The notes: generated by a model not told the origin, from the sequence alone. 64,000 nt of DNA from Prorocentrum cordatum (GCA_963575745.1 CAUYUJ010001336.1:1256176-1320175), one strand, 5' to 3'. Counted from the first letter of the stretch, positions 31,373-47,337 are shown. Translations and numbers: made by a program.

Positions 31373-32131
31373 TGGCCCCGGCCACCACGGCCAGCGTTTC
31401 GGCCCCTGGAACCAGCGCGGCCGCGGACGACGCGGGGCGGAGGGGCGCTGGGGCTGGGCGAGGAGGCCGTCGAAGGGGAGACGCAAGAGGCACAGATGCA
31501 CCATCCCACCTGGCCAGGGCCATCCCAGGCCCTGGCGTGGCGCACGCGCCCTCCTGGCCGAGGCCAGGATGGTCTGTACGCCATCCTATGGCCCAGGATG
31601 CTTCTGGGCAGGCATGGTGTTGGTGTGCAGCCAGGCGCCTTCTGCGCCGAGCGAGTCCAAAATCCCAGCGCCCGACGAAGTGCCGGGCGCGGGGCACTCG
31701 TTGGCCATCTACGGCTGCTCCTGATCCCGTCGATGTGTACGGTGGCCTCTAACACCGCGCGCACAGGTCGCTCAAGATTTTCCGCCATGCGACATCGGAG
31801 ATCTGTCAAGGTCGGCCCGATTCTGGCCGCAAGTGGCCTGCAGCCCTGAACGCCCGCGCCAGCCTCGCAGCTGATGGATGTCGTGACTTTCCGCGATGTT
31901 GCATTTTTTCGCAACGTCGGGTAGTCCGCTCCCCCCAGGTGCGCTGGGGCTGCGTGCGCAAAGTGCGGCCGTGTGGCACTCCTGGGTCGAGTCATGTGCA
32001 TCGCACCGACAGGGGGCGGAATGCGGCATGGCCCTGTCCCCAAGATCGTTACCTGGGGCCCCCGCTGTAGCCGTGCGGGCCCCAACAGAGACCGCCGCGT
32101 GGAGGACACCGCGGGCAACTCCGGCCCCTGT
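31373..32131. other. Region upstream of gene 1, no further gene recognised
   Basis: Contains a GC-rich stretch with inverted words near 31505-31640 (GCCCTCCTGGCCGAGGCCAG) resembling the inner arms of the foldback at 58723-58870. No SL acceptor or promoter motif is convincing. Confidence 0.4.
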
Positions 32132-32329
32132 CCCAGACATGCGACGTCCTGATTGTTTCAGGACGGCGTCCCTGGAAGTCCAGACCCTTTCCCCCCGCGG
32201 GGGGCCGGTTCTTCATCCTGAGTCGTCTTGTTGACGCTCCCCGCCGAGCCCGGCGAGGGCTCCCAGGACCCGAAAATATAGAGAAGAGCTTTTCCCGCCC
32301 CGATCTTTTACGACGCGATCGCGTCTGGG
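32132..32329 (+). mobile_element. Family A element
   Basis: Starts CCCAGACATGCGACGTCCTG and ends GATCGCGTCTGGG, with CTTCATCCTGAGTCGTCTTG and CCGAAAATATAGAG inside. Confidence 0.65.
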
Positions 32330-32348
32330 GTGGGCGCGAGTCCGTGAG

Positions 32349-32534
32349 AGGAGGAGGAGGAGGACAAGGAGGAGGAGGAGGAGGAGGAGGAGGAGGAGGA
32401 GGAGGAGGAGGAGGAGGACGAGGAGGGAGGAGGAGGAGGAGGAGGAGGAGGAGGAGGAGGAGGAGGAGGAGAGGAGGAGGAGAGGGAGGAGGAGGAGGAG
32501 GGAGGGAGGAGGAGGAGGAGGAGGAGGAGGAAGC
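32349..32534. repeat. (GGA)n-rich tract
   Basis: GGA repeat of about 185 bp; overlapping ORFs are repeat translations. Confidence 0.9.
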
Positions 32535-32709
32535 GGGGGGAGCAGGGGGAGCGGGGCGGGGGCGGCGGGCCTCCCGCGGAGCTCGCAGGGCGTCGAGGGG
32601 GCGCAGGCGTCGAGGGAGCAGCGAGCGGCGAGGGAGGGAGGCCAGCGCTCTCGCTGAGCGGTCGACCCCGGCGGCGCAGGGCGCACCGCGGGCTCGAGGG
32701 GGCGAGGCT

Positions 32710-32882
32710 CCCAGACCCCCTCGGGCAATGAACAAATCATGACGGGCGGTTTTTGGCTCTTTTCGGCCTCGGGGGGCTCTTGCCAGCCCTGGGGAGCGTC
32801 AAAAAACAACTCAGGATAGGGGAATGGGTCGAGACCTCCAGGGGTCGACGCCATGAAAAATTCATGACGTCGGGGGTCTGGG
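32710..32882 (-). mobile_element. Family A element
   Basis: Starts CCCAGACCCCCTCGGGCAAT and ends ATGACGTCGGGGGTCTGGG. Directly followed by (TCC)n at 32886-32948 and then a solo family A terminus (ATGACGTCGGGGGTCTGG) near 32958. Confidence 0.8.
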
Positions 32883-32885
32883 ACC

Positions 32886-32948
32886 TCCTCCTCCTCCTCC
32901 TCCTCCTCCTCCTCCTCCTCCTCCTCCTCCTCCTCCTCCCCCTCCTCA
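32886..32948. repeat. (TCC)n tract between family A ends
   Basis: Pure TCC repeat placed between a complete family A element and a lone family A terminus. Confidence 0.9.
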
Positions 32949-33152
32949 TGAAAAAATCATGACGTCGGGGGTCTGGATCACGAGCCTCCGCGGGGCTCCC
33001 CAGAGGCCTCCCGCGCCCCGGGGCCGCCGGGGGCCTCTGGAGGCCTCCTTGTGGGGGGGAGGGGTCTCCGGCACCACTCGCGGACAGCTCCTGGGGACTC
33101 CCAGGACGAAGGGGCACCGACGGCGCGGGGGGCGGGGGGAAGGGGAGCGCAC

Positions 33153-33338
33153 TGCCAAGACCCCTTCGGGTAATGAAAAAATCGTGACGGGAGGATTCTG
33201 CTATTTTCGGCCTCTGGGGAACCTTACCCGCCCTCGGGACCGTCAAAAAAACCTCAGGATGAAAATCCGGTCCAGGGGAAGGGGTCGAGACCTCCAGGGG
33301 TCGACGTAATGAAAAAATCATGACTTCGGGGGTCTGGG
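33153..33338 (-). mobile_element. Family A element
   Basis: Starts GCCAAGACCCCTTCGGGTAA and ends CATGACTTCGGGGGTCTGGG. Close to 6232-6416 and 32710-32882 in sequence. Confidence 0.8.
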
Positions 33339-33825
33339 TGCGTGGGAGTGCCTGGAGCCAGGCGGAGCGGGATCGGAGGGGGGAGGGGCCAGGGGGTGCG
33401 GTGACCACGTTTTGCCCTCGAAGTCCAGTGGGATTGTGTTCTGAATACTGTTAGGACGTTTTGCCCCTCCTGAGGCCTCCGGGGACGCTCGCCAGGATCT
33501 GGGGCGGCACAAGGGGAGTGATGAGTGAGAACTTAGGGGGGAAGGGCGAGACGAGACGATGCGCTGGGGTCGATCACGCTCTGCAGCGCACGCTATTTGG
33601 GCGTGGCGTGGGAGGCCACAGCCACGAGAATGGCCATTGCGCAGGAATGGGGACTGCGACGCGGGAGGAGCGAGGAGGGGAAGGCAGAAGGGGGGTGGGG
33701 GAGGGGGGCGGGGAATGGAGACGTCGGGGAGTGAGGAAAGGAACGCGGGGAGTGAGAGAAGCCGCGAGGGGGGCAGGGGGGGAAGCAAAGGATGTGGGGC
33801 TGGGGGGGCGCAAGTAGGAGGGAAG
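33339..33825. other. Intergenic, no gene recognised
   Basis: G-rich sequence; ORFs on both strands lack protein-like text. Confidence 0.4.
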
Positions 33826-33925
33826 GGGAGAGAGAGAGAGAGAGAGAAACAAGAAAACGAAAAAGGAAAGAGAACGAGAACGAGAAAGAGAAAGAGAAAG
33901 AGAGAGAGGGAGAGGGGGGAGGGGG
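33826..33925. repeat. (GA)n and GAAAG-rich purine tract
   Basis: Purine-only repeat of about 100 bp. Confidence 0.85.
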
Positions 33926-34158
33926 ACAGTGGGATGGGACGGGTGTGCAGAAACTGGGGAGTAAAGGGAAGAGTGAGAGGTGTGTGTGTGTGTGTGCTGT
34001 TTGTGAGTTTACTGCCCTCGGGTCCTACGTTACTGCTCGGAAGGAGGTCGGGCAATCCACAGCCCGGGCATCTCGGCCACTCTAGGAGACCCAGGCGGAG
34101 GCCTCCCTACCTACAGAGGTATATTGTGTGTCGTGATACTGTTTCAGCGCGTTCTCCT

Positions 34159-34797
34159 CCATCCTCGACATCGTCCTCCTCCTCCTCCTCCTCCTCCTCC
34201 TCCCTCCTCCTCCTCCTCCTCCTCCGCCCTCCTCTCCTCCTCCTCCTCCGTCCTCCTCCTCCTCCGTCCCTCCTCCTCATCCTCCTCCCTCCTCCTCCTC
34301 CTCCTCCTCCTCCTCCTCCTCCTGCTCCTCCTCTTCCTCCTCCCTCCTCGCTCCTCTCCTCCTCCTCCTCCTCCTCCTCCTCCTCCTCCTCCTCCTCCTC
34401 CTCCGACTCCTCCTCCTCCTCCCTCCTCCTCCTAATCCTCCTCATCCTCCTCGTCCTCGTCCTCGTCCTCGTCCTCCTCCTCCTCCTCCTCCTCCTCCTC
34501 CTCCTCCTCCCCTCCTCCTCTTCCTCCTCCCTCCTCGCTCCTCGCTCCTCCTCCTCCTCCTCCTCCTCCTCCTCCTCCTCCTCCTCCTCCTCCTCCTCCT
34601 CCTCCTCCTCCTCCTCCTCCTCCTCCTCCTCCTGTCCTCCCTCCTCCTCCTCCTCCTCCTCCTCCTCCTCCTCCTCCTCCTCCTCCTCCTCCTCCTCCTC
34701 CTCCCCGCCTCCTCCTCCTCCTCCTCCTCCTCCTCCTCCTCCTCCTCCTCCTCCTCCTCCTCCTCCTCCTCCTCCTCCTCCTCCTCTCCTCCCATCA
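34159..34797. repeat. Long (TCC)n tract
   Basis: About 640 bp of TCC/CTC repeat, in part pure for more than 80 bp, one of the two longest triplet tracts here. Poly-Ser/Leu/Pro and poly-Glu/Gly/Arg ORFs across it are not genes. Confidence 0.93.
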
Positions 34798-35440
34798 GGA
34801 TGGGAAGTGGATCGCAAGATGGAGACCCGAGGATGGGGCCCTTCAGGATGGGGACCCACGCGGGCGAGGCCCTGAGGCCTGGGGCCCCGAAGAGGGGCCC
34901 TGCCTGAGGTTCTCGCCCTTCAGGGCTCCGTCCCTCGGGGCCCCAGCTCGGATCCGCCGACCTGCTGGCGTCGGGGAGCGCGCGACCCCTTTGCGCGCTG
35001 ACGCCTGTGCGCACGGCTGCCCGAAGGGTCTGCGTAGCTGCTCCCAGCGGCGCCGGGGGGGTCTGGCCGCGCGGCCTACCGTCCTCTCCCTCCCCGCCCT
35101 CCTCTCTCCTCCTCCTCTGCCCTCCTCTGTCATCCTCTGCGACCTGCCGTCCTGCCCTCCCCATGGGCGGAGAGCGAGGGGGGGAAATGAGAGGAGAAGG
35201 CCTTCTCAGGAGGCGGCGGGACTACTCAAAGCCCTCGCGCCTTCTGAAAGGTTTTCTGTGCTTTCGGGGAAGGCCTCGAACAGTTTTCAGGAGGCGGGGG
35301 ACTTCCGAGCCTTCTGAACAGGCCCGCCCCTTCTCACTTACTCCGGGCTCGCCGCCAGTCACAATCCTTGTTGCCAAAGCGCGACCAAAGCCTGGACCGC
35401 ATCTTTCTGCGTCACTTTTTAGACCTGGATCGACCTGTGA
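34798..35440. other. Intergenic, no gene recognised
   Basis: GC-rich, with CCTTCTGA/TCAGAAGG words near 35200-35330 that resemble the hairpin at 63550-63654. No convincing gene. Confidence 0.4.
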
Positions 35441-35572
35441 CCCTGACCGTCCAGAGTGCTAAAAATAGCCCTCCAGACCCATAGACCTATATCTGGGCTG
35501 CCCAAGACCCCGACTGGAATTTAGATGTCGAGATCCTGGTGGTATTATTTCGCACTCCTGGAAGGTCAGGGG
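35441..35572 (+). mobile_element. Small inverted-repeat element (family E), copy 2
   Basis: Begins CCCTGACCGTCCAGAGTGCT and ends in the inverse, CACTCCTGGAAGGTCAGGGG. It matches 25558-25685 in opposite orientation over its full length. Confidence 0.78.
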
Positions 35573-35803
35573 AAGATTTGCAGGGGCAGAGACGGGGCGA
35601 AAGCGCCAGTTGTGAGAAAATCGCGACGCCCGGATCTGACGGAACGCCCTGCCCTCCGCAGTCCTCGCTCCGCCCTTGCCTGTCCTACCCAGATTCGGGC
35701 ATTGGCAGGACTGGGTTTAGCCGCACCTAGTGAGAGTAAAGGTGTGTGCTTGGGGACGCCGCGCCCGCCCCCTTCCACGAACCGGAACTGCCGCCCCCCC
35801 GAA

Positions 35804-36161
35804 CCCAGGCCTGATCGCGACGTTGAAAAATCACGACGGGAGGTTCCTGGCCACCTCTGGCCTCCCTCGCTGGGCCCTGGGACCGTCAAAAACCAACTCG
35901 GCATGAAAAAGCGGTCCTGGGTTGGGCGTGGCTTAGTGGGGGGGTCATAAATGGGGGGGTCAGAAACGGTCCCCTTTCGTGCCCCTTTCGGGCCCCTCCG
36001 GAGCCCCAGGGGGCTCGTTTAGGTACCGTTTGGGTACCTTTTCGAACCACCCTCGCCACCCCCCCATTTATGACCCCCCCATTACGCGGCGCCCAACTGG
36101 GGACAGGGTCGGGACTTCCGGGGACCGCGCATGGAAAAAATCAGGACGTCGCATGCCTGGG
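35804..36161 (-). mobile_element. Family A element interrupted by another element
   Basis: The left part (35804-35936) and right part (36082-36161) together make one family A copy; the nested 145-bp element at 35937-36081 splits it. Confidence 0.75.
35937..36081. mobile_element. Nested 145-bp element with perfect 24-bp terminal inverted repeats
   Basis: The left end is T, seven G, TCATAAAT, seven G, T (35937-35960). The right end is its exact reverse complement (36058-36081). TTA lies within two bases outside both ends, a possible target duplication. Inserted in a family A copy, so it is the younger of the two. Confidence 0.9.
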
Positions 36162-36429
36162 GAACACGCACGCTGCGGCACTCGTGGCTTCGCGACTCCG
36201 GCATTTCTTGGCTCGGCTCCCATTGCCTAGGACCCCGCAGCGCACGCGGCCGTGTTCACGCGCGGATGCGGAGGCCACGCGCGGGGCGAGCGCTGGAGAA
36301 GCGCGCGGCGGCGCGCGTGCGCCCAGCTCTCGCTCAAGCCGGCCACGCTGCGCGTGTGCTTCTGCAGGCTCCCGGCAGCCACTCGAGCCTCGCCGCTTGT
36401 GCTTGTGGATGTGCGTTCCCTGAGATCCG

Positions 36430-36622
36430 ATCCACACCCCCGACGTCATGATTTTTTCATGACGTCGACCCCTGGACCTGGAGGTCTCGACCCATTCCCT
36501 GGGACCGTTTTTTCATCCTAAGTCGTTTTTGACGGTCCCGAGGGCCGGGAAGGGCCCCCAGAGGCCGAAAATAGCAAAAAGACCTCCCGTCATGATTTTG
36601 TCACTACCCGAGGGGGCCTGGG
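36430..36622 (+). mobile_element. Family A element
   Basis: Contains CCCCCGACGTCATGATTTTT, GGTCTCGACCCATTCCCTGG, CATCCTAAGTCG and CCTCCCGTCATGATTTTG and ends CCCGAGGGGGCCTGGG. Confidence 0.8.
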
Positions 36623-36774
36623 GACGTTGCCACAAAATTGCAAAATCGTAGAAAATCACCACTGGAGCCCCCGGCCCCAGCTTCTTCTGCGCCATACCAG
36701 GCCAGCTCAATTTGCGAGGGCCCCAGGGCCCGAAGCGGGGCGAACACGCCCGTTGTGAAAACCTTGCGACGCCA

Positions 36775-36778
<4 letters not shown>

Positions 36779-36819
<41 letters not shown>

Positions 36820-36960
36820 CACATGCATATATACATATCTACACATACACACATATTTATATGCATATGTACATATATACATATACATATACATATACAT
36901 GAAATATACAACTGCGTATACATATACATATGCAAATACATATACCTATACATATATACA
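36779..36960. repeat. (TA)n then (TATACA)n tract
   Basis: About 34 bp of pure TA followed by TATACATA-type repeats; the most AT-rich part of this region. Confidence 0.9.
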
Positions 36961-36963
36961 CAC

Positions 36964-37002
36964 TAGAACCATAGCGCGCGCTTCGCGCGCGCTCAAGTTC
37001 TA
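36964..37002. repeat. Short palindromic element TAGAACC...GGTTCTA type, copy 1
   Basis: TAGAAC and GTTCTA frame a GC-rich hairpin, AGCGCGCG-CTT-CGCGCGCT. A second copy with the same plan is at 63888-63925. Confidence 0.75.
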
Positions 37003-37009
37003 GCTAGGC

Positions 37010-38386
37010 TTGATGGCTTCACAATGGAATATCACCTGTCGTTTCTTGCATTCGGGGACTCTCTTGGAGGCCCTGCGCAAGTCTCGGAATCGTGTAGAAC
37101 GGGAACTGCGGAAACGCAAACATCATTAATGGCCGTTAGGTATTCAACGATTTGGGACCCTTGAAGGTTTCCTGGGTCTTTGTCTGGGGCCTTCATCGTC
37201 GTCTGTTGTGCAAAAATAGACAAGGGGGCGAACTTGGGAAAATAACGGAATGGTGGGATTTCCCATTTTTTCAAGTTGTAGCACCTGGCCTGTGGGTCAG
37301 ACGTTTTCTGCATGCATGCCACGGTCTGTTTGGCTGGCTCTCGGGGCCCTGGCTGGCTCTCGGGGCCCTCGTGCAAAAATAAGCAGGGGGTGATTTTGAA
37401 AAAAAGGTTTCCTACAACTCCACTGCTTCAACTCATGGCATCATGGAATCTCGATTTCTACAATGGTTTCAGGGGGCACCAAGAGGACACGAAGACGATC
37501 CAAGAGAGTGCCAAGACAGCGTCAGAGAGTTCAACAGCATTCCCGAAACATTTTTGCATGTGACCCCGAAGTCTTGATGGGGCTCGAGGAAGAGGATCGA
37601 GAGTAGGAGTCCCAACTCGAAAAAAAGGAATCCCTTGAATTCCCTTTTTCTTTTTTCGAATTCCTCTGTCTTAAAGCGTTGGAGGCCGCAAAAGCGTGAG
37701 AAGGCGAAAAGCGTCGACAAAACCCTCTTCGGGCTCTCTCGGGACGGCTCTCGAAGCTCTCTTGGGCTGTTTTTGTAGCCTCGTCGGAGATTTTTTGGGA
37801 GCCTATCTGGGGTCTGGGTGTGTTGGAGGCCTCTGGGGGGTCCTGGAGTCCTCTCGGAGGTCTCTGGCGGCCTCCTGCACCCGCTCTTTTGGGCTCATCT
37901 TGGGCCTGTTCTTGGGTGGTCTGGAGCTGTCCAGGGCGCCTCTTCGGCAGTCTTGGGACCGTCTTGGCCCGACTTGGGGCCGACTTGGGGGCCTCTTTGG
38001 CGGTCTTGGGGCGGTCTTGGGTGCCTCTTTGGCCGTCTTGGAGCGTTGGAAGCATGGAATGGTGTGAAGGCCGAAAACCCTTCAACAAAAACAATGACAA
38101 TTAACGATTTGTGGTTCTCCGGGCGCTCTCGGGAGGCCTCTCGGAGCTCTCTTGAGGTCTCTTGGAGGCCTCCTGGGAGCCTGGAGAGCCGCCCGAAAGC
38201 TATCCTGGGTTGCTTGGGAGCGTCTTGGGCAATTATGTTACGTTGTGGGGGCTTCTTAGGGTCGTCTTGGACTGTCTTTGGGCATTGTGAGGGCTCCCCG
38301 GGAGGCCGGGAAGCGTGGTGCCGAGAACGTACATCAAATGTGAGCGAGGTGGAAGACACCCTGGGAGGGGTCCCGGCGTATTTGTT
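37010..38386. other. Intergenic, rich in degenerate CTTGG/CCTC words
   Basis: From about 37730 to 38300 the + strand repeats words such as GTCTTGGG, GCCTCTTTGG, GGAGGCCTCC and CTCTCTTGAGG without a fixed period. These read, inverted, like the CCAAGA-rich arrays at 50931 and 54000. A minus ORF of 189 codons here is compositionally driven. No gene is called. Confidence 0.45.
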
Positions 38387-38485
38387 ATACATACATACAT
38401 ACATACATACATACATACATACATACATTACATTACATTACATTACATTACATTGCATTACATTACATTACATTACATTACATCA
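38387..38485. repeat. (ACAT)n then (TACAT)n tract
   Basis: A tetranucleotide repeat passes directly into a pentanucleotide repeat. Confidence 0.92.
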
Positions 38486-38579
38486 AGTAAGGTTGAGAAG
38501 CATCCCTAGTTGATGCCAGCCATGTTGACCTCCACGGAGCGATTTCTCTTGAATCCAATATATTCCTATTGGACGGATA

Positions 38580-38658
38580 TATATATAGGTGCGGAATATA
38601 TTTATATACGGGGCGTATATATTTATCGGGGCCATCATATATTAATGTGCGGCACACC

Positions 38659-38703
<45 letters not shown>

Positions 38704-38745
38704 GGCACACACACTCACGCACATATATATATATATATGTATATA

Positions 38746-38788
<43 letters not shown>

Positions 38789-38950
38789 GACAGACGCATA
38801 TATATATATAATGGTATACACATACGCGGCATATGATTATGCGGCGAACACAAATATATTTGCATGCGCGCTCGTAATTAAGATATCTTCAAGAATAATT
38901 ATACGTGTATGCATATATGCCACTACATATACATATATATATATGTGCAC
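38580..38950. repeat. AT-rich region with (TA)n runs
   Basis: TA runs near 38660-38700 and 38755-38785, separated by CACACTCACGCAC. Tyr/Ile-rich ORFs are repeat translations. Confidence 0.85.
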
Positions 38951-39054
38951 ACGCACCCCGAGGCAGCGATAGCAGCGCGGCGCAGGGAGCGCGACGGCGG
39001 CGCCTGCGGAGTGGGAGAAGCGGGAGCGGAGCGGGAAGGGAAGACGGGGGAACC

Positions 39055-39086
39055 GTCGTCGTCGGCGGTGTCGGCGTCGGCGCTGG

Positions 39087-39121
<35 letters not shown>

Positions 39122-39403
39122 CCGCCGTCGTTGTCACCGTCGTCGCCGCCGTCGTCGTCGTCGTCGCCGCCGTCGTCGTCGTCGCCGCCGCCGTCGTCAG
39201 AGTCAGAGTCGACGTCGGCGACTGCGTCGGCGACCCCGCGGCCTCAACGCGGGCGGCCTTGCCCCTCCCGCGGGCTCCTCCTGGGCCTCCTGGGGGCCTG
39301 GACCCCCCCTCGACGGCCAGCCGCCGCCGCCCGCCGCCGTCGTCGCCGCCGCCGCCGTCGTCGTCGTCGCCGCCGCCGCCGTCGTCGTCGCCGCCGCCGC
39401 CGT

Positions 39404-39436
<33 letters not shown>

Positions 39437-39560
39437 TCGTCGTCGTCGTCGTCGTGGTCGTCGTCGAGTCGTCGATGGTCGATCGTCGTCGATCGCCGTG
39501 CCGTCGACATCGTCGATCGTCGTCGTCGTTCCGTCGTCGTCGATCGTTCGTCGGCGCCGC
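39055..39560. repeat. (GTC)n/(GCC)n triplet region
   Basis: CGTCGTCGCCGCC-type repeats over about 500 bp, interrupted at 39236-39330. Confidence 0.88.
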
Positions 39561-39761
39561 CGTCGTCGTCAGAACCCACGTCGACGACGTCCGCCGACCC
39601 CGCCGCGGCCCAAACGCGGGGGGCGGTCGCGGCCCGGCCTCCCGCGGCCGCCGGGCGGTCGCGACGGCGGCGATGGCGGCACGGCGGGGACGGGGGGACG
39701 GGATTACTCATTATGAAAATACTCTCCCTCTTCCCCTGATGGCGCGCGGGCGTTATTCGGC

Positions 39762-39872
39762 ACCCCCCCGCGTATTGTTTTTTTACACGCAGGATGAGCG
39801 CAATGGGAAGGGATGGGAGGGAGGGGTAGGATGTCAGATGTTGACGCGAGCGCACCTAGCTTGCCTCTTCCC
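39762..39872 (+). mobile_element. 5' fragment of a LINE-1 relative
   Basis: Two blocks match the LINE-1 5' region: a CCCGCGTATTGTTTTTTTAC-ACGCAG block (39762-39797; LINE-1 14626-14662) and a start-codon block beginning ATGGGAAGGGATGGGAGGG (from 39803; LINE-1 to about 14016). In LINE-1 these blocks are about 600 bp apart; here they adjoin. It is cut off by a TCC tract at 39877. Its frame from ATG 39813 runs into the Cys-domain frame (DASAPS). Confidence 0.8.
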
Positions 39873-39876
39873 CCCT

Positions 39877-40020
39877 CTCCTCCTCCTCCTCCTCCTCCTC
39901 CTCCTCCTCCTCCTCCTCCTCCTCCTCCTCCTCCTCTCCGTCCCTCCTCCTCCTCCTCCTCCTCCTCCTCCTCCTCATCGTCCTCCAACTCGCCTCCTCC
40001 TCCTCTTCCTCCTCCTCAGC
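39877..40020. repeat. (TCC)n tract truncating the LINE-1 relative
   Basis: Nearly pure CTC/TCC at 39884-39935, then imperfect. Confidence 0.88.
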
Positions 40021-40519
40021 CCCCCCTAGCATATCCGCTCAAATGGAGCTCTCGGACCCCTCCAAGAGATTCGAGAATCGAGATTCGAGAATGGAGTCAA
40101 CTTTTACTGCAGCTAGCTCGTGGTGGATGTATCGCGATATGCTTAATTGTCACTGCTGTACAAAAGAAGGGCGCGCCCACAGTGCGCATCGTGCCAACGC
40201 GGGCGGACGGAGACGCATAGCCCCCGCCCCAGCCCGTCCGCGACAGCTACAGTCGCACTCGTGGGCGCACTAGCCATGTCACTGGCATGCAACTTGCAGC
40301 TCTGCCTCGCCGACTTTGACACTGAAACTGAAACTTATCCTCATCATCTTCCTCCTCGTCCTCCTATGTCCGACCTATGTCCTCCTCCCTTCCCCATCCC
40401 CTCCCTCCCTCATCCAACTATCTCGGGCTCGGGGTCTCTGCTAGCCAGAGGGCCCCCCGCCGCGCTCCGGGGGCCGTTCGCACGAGCTGGAGTCGGCACT
40501 GGAGTCGGAGCGCCGCCCA

Positions 40520-44876
<4,357 letters not shown>

Positions 44877-47337
44877 GGTCGCTGCCCCGGGCGCGGGTCT
44901 GGTCGAGTCGAGTGAGCGCAAGAAAATATATGCGATATCAGCGATATCCAGTGCAGTGCAGAGTCCACTCGCTAGCTCAGCTCACAAACAGTACTTAAGC
45001 ACAAATGGCTACAAGGGTGGAAATACAAACTAACGGGCGCCCCCGTCTGCCAGAGGAGGAGGGGGCAGGATGGGAGGTGGAGGAGTTGAGGAGGATACGG
45101 CGAGGGCGAGGGGAGGAGGCTGCCAGGGATTCCAGGGAGAGGCAGAAACCAGAAGGAGGAGGAGGAGGAGTAGGAGGAGGAAGAGAAAGAGCACCTCTTG
45201 TGAAGGCAAGGGAGGAGGAGGAGGAGGAGAGGAGCCGAGCCCCCCAGGCCCGACAATATGGACGTGCAGCTGAAGGCCCCCGCCTTTGTTTATGCTAATG
45301 TGTTTGCCCTATTTCTGTTCTCGCTTGCGACTTCCTCCATCTTATCTTGATTACCGAAAGCTACGCCAGCGCTACAAGGGGCTCTCGCTTGATATCGACC
45401 AGATGTCTAAATTTGTGTGGCAGTTGCAACGCATGGAGGGCGACTGCTTTTCAAAAGAAGCTTTTTCCCCCTCCCTATGTTGCCGCCGCTTTTCCTGCCA
45501 TAGCATGATATAGCATTGCTCTCATAGCCCATTTCGGCGCCCCTCGTCTCGTTGCTGCAGTTGCCCACTGGCTAGGAGGCAGTGGGAGGGAAATGCGTTG
45601 GGGTGGAGAGGGCAGGGGCTATTCCTCCGATTAGCTTCATTGTTGTTTGGCTGTTTGTTTTCTTCACCATTCTTCGTTGTTGCCAACGGTCATGGCGCGT
45701 GTCTTCTGTTCAAACCTTGATACTGGAGGCTCAACTCAGCGGCTGAAGAACTTAGCCCAGGTGCGCGCCCGCGCGGCCGCGGCAAATACTCGCTGCAATG
45801 CCCTCAGCGCAGCTCAGGAAACAGTATTTTACCATTTAAATTCGCACCGATGCTGCCGCCCACTCGCTCCCATGCCCTTTTCCCCATCTCCTCCAACAAT
45901 GTCCCTTTCCGTTTCCCCATCTCCTCCCCCCCCCATCCCATGCAATGCCCTGGCCTATGGGCGGCGGCGGTGCACTTGCAGATGCCCTACTGGCTTCTGC
46001 GCGGCGGCACTCGCAAAGCTGGCTCGCACGCGGCGCCCGATGCGATGGTCGCCGCTATCGAAATTGCTGGTGTCCTTGCCAGGGATTGGGTAAAAACCAT
46101 AGCTGGCAGGGAGCAGAAATACTCGCACTCGCGCCCGAGTGGATGAGGGTGGATGAACAGAGATGGAGGAGGTGGGATAAGATCAGGGGGGACGAGACAG
46201 GAGTAGCAGCAGCGCGCGTGTTTCTGCTCCCTGTATGAGCCTATCCAGGCATTTGCTAGCATAGTATGTCTTACAATACTCCGCGCAGGGCTCCTCCTTC
46301 ATTTTCTTGGGGACGCCTTGGCGACTCCAAAGACCGCACTTGTTGTATGAAGGCCGCTGCACGGCCCAAGACTCCTTTTCGGGGTCGCAGGCGTCGCGAG
46401 ATAGCGCCGCGGACAAGCGACTTTGCCACGCCTGCTCGGCGAACATATTTTGCGCCACCTTGGCAACCAAACGCCGCGTCGAAAGCAAGCAATATCACCC
46501 TTCAATTAATTGAAAAAAACGCGCCTGACGTTGCGGCGCCTCTCGCGCGCGGCCTGGCTAGCAGAGCAAGGGCAACCGATGCCCGCGCCAAAACAAACGC
46601 ACTTCGTCTGCATCTGCGCAGCTGTCGCGCGGCGACGCGCGGCCGCGCGGCCGCGCGGCGGCGCTGGCGGGCCCCGCGCGGTAAATCAGAACCGAAAAAC
46701 GAAATGACGCCACGCGCGATGTCGAGTTGACCCCCCGACGTCGGGACGCGATGTTTGTTGTTCGCGCGAATGCGGCCTCGACGCCGCGAACAAAGCGTTT
46801 CGCGCGCGCCGCGCCGGGCAGGTTGGTCGCGACCTCCCAGGCGGAAGAGGTCCGAGCATTGAGGGCCGAGGAGGGAATAAACCATGCAAGCGCTGCCACA
46901 AGCGACAACGAGAGAAAACTCAGCCCAAGCCCGCTCGATAGGCAGTGGCATGAAACGAAACGCAGCGGGCCGGGGCAAATTGGCGAAGGAAGCGGGCGCA
47001 AACGGGGGAGGCCTGGGCCTGGGCGACCTGCGCCCTGAGCGCCAAGGGAACTCGTGGACCCGACGGCGCGGCGCGAGTGAAGCTCATCAACGGGGGGAAA
47101 TTCACTCGCCGAAACGGCGGGGGCATCGCCGCAGCCATTCCGAGGTCGCGAGATACCCCGTCGCGACGCGTCTTCCGCCGCAGCGCGTGCGGCTCGCGCG
47201 CGGGCGAGCGCGCGCGTTCGCGCGAGCACAAAAACTCGCTCGCGCGCGCATGAAATCAACGCCGCGCGCAGTTGTGCGCGCAATCCGTTTTTTGCCCGCC
47301 GTTTTTTCCGACGGCCCGACGCGCGGCGCCATTTGTC
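44877..47337. other. Upstream of gene 2; no gene recognised
   Basis: A GA/GGA-rich stretch lies at 45050-45240. From about 46500 the DNA becomes very rich in CG and GCGC words. Open frames on both strands are long only because of base composition; none carries a recognisable domain. Confidence 0.45.

Noticed and set aside
30972-31724. + strand ORFs antisense to gene 1
   Set aside because: The minus strand has a transmembrane segment, Cys motifs and splice-consistent frames; the + strand ORFs are shadows.
34107-34875. ORFs of 240-440 codons over the TCC tract on both strands
   Set aside because: The content is homopolymeric Ser/Leu/Pro or Glu/Gly/Arg produced by the repeat.
37531-38100. 189-codon minus ORF
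   Set aside because: Its text follows the degenerate CTTGG/CCTC word repeats, so composition explains the openness.
36779-38800. TA runs as TATA-type promoters
   Set aside because: They are extended dinucleotide repeats not positioned at any supported gene start.
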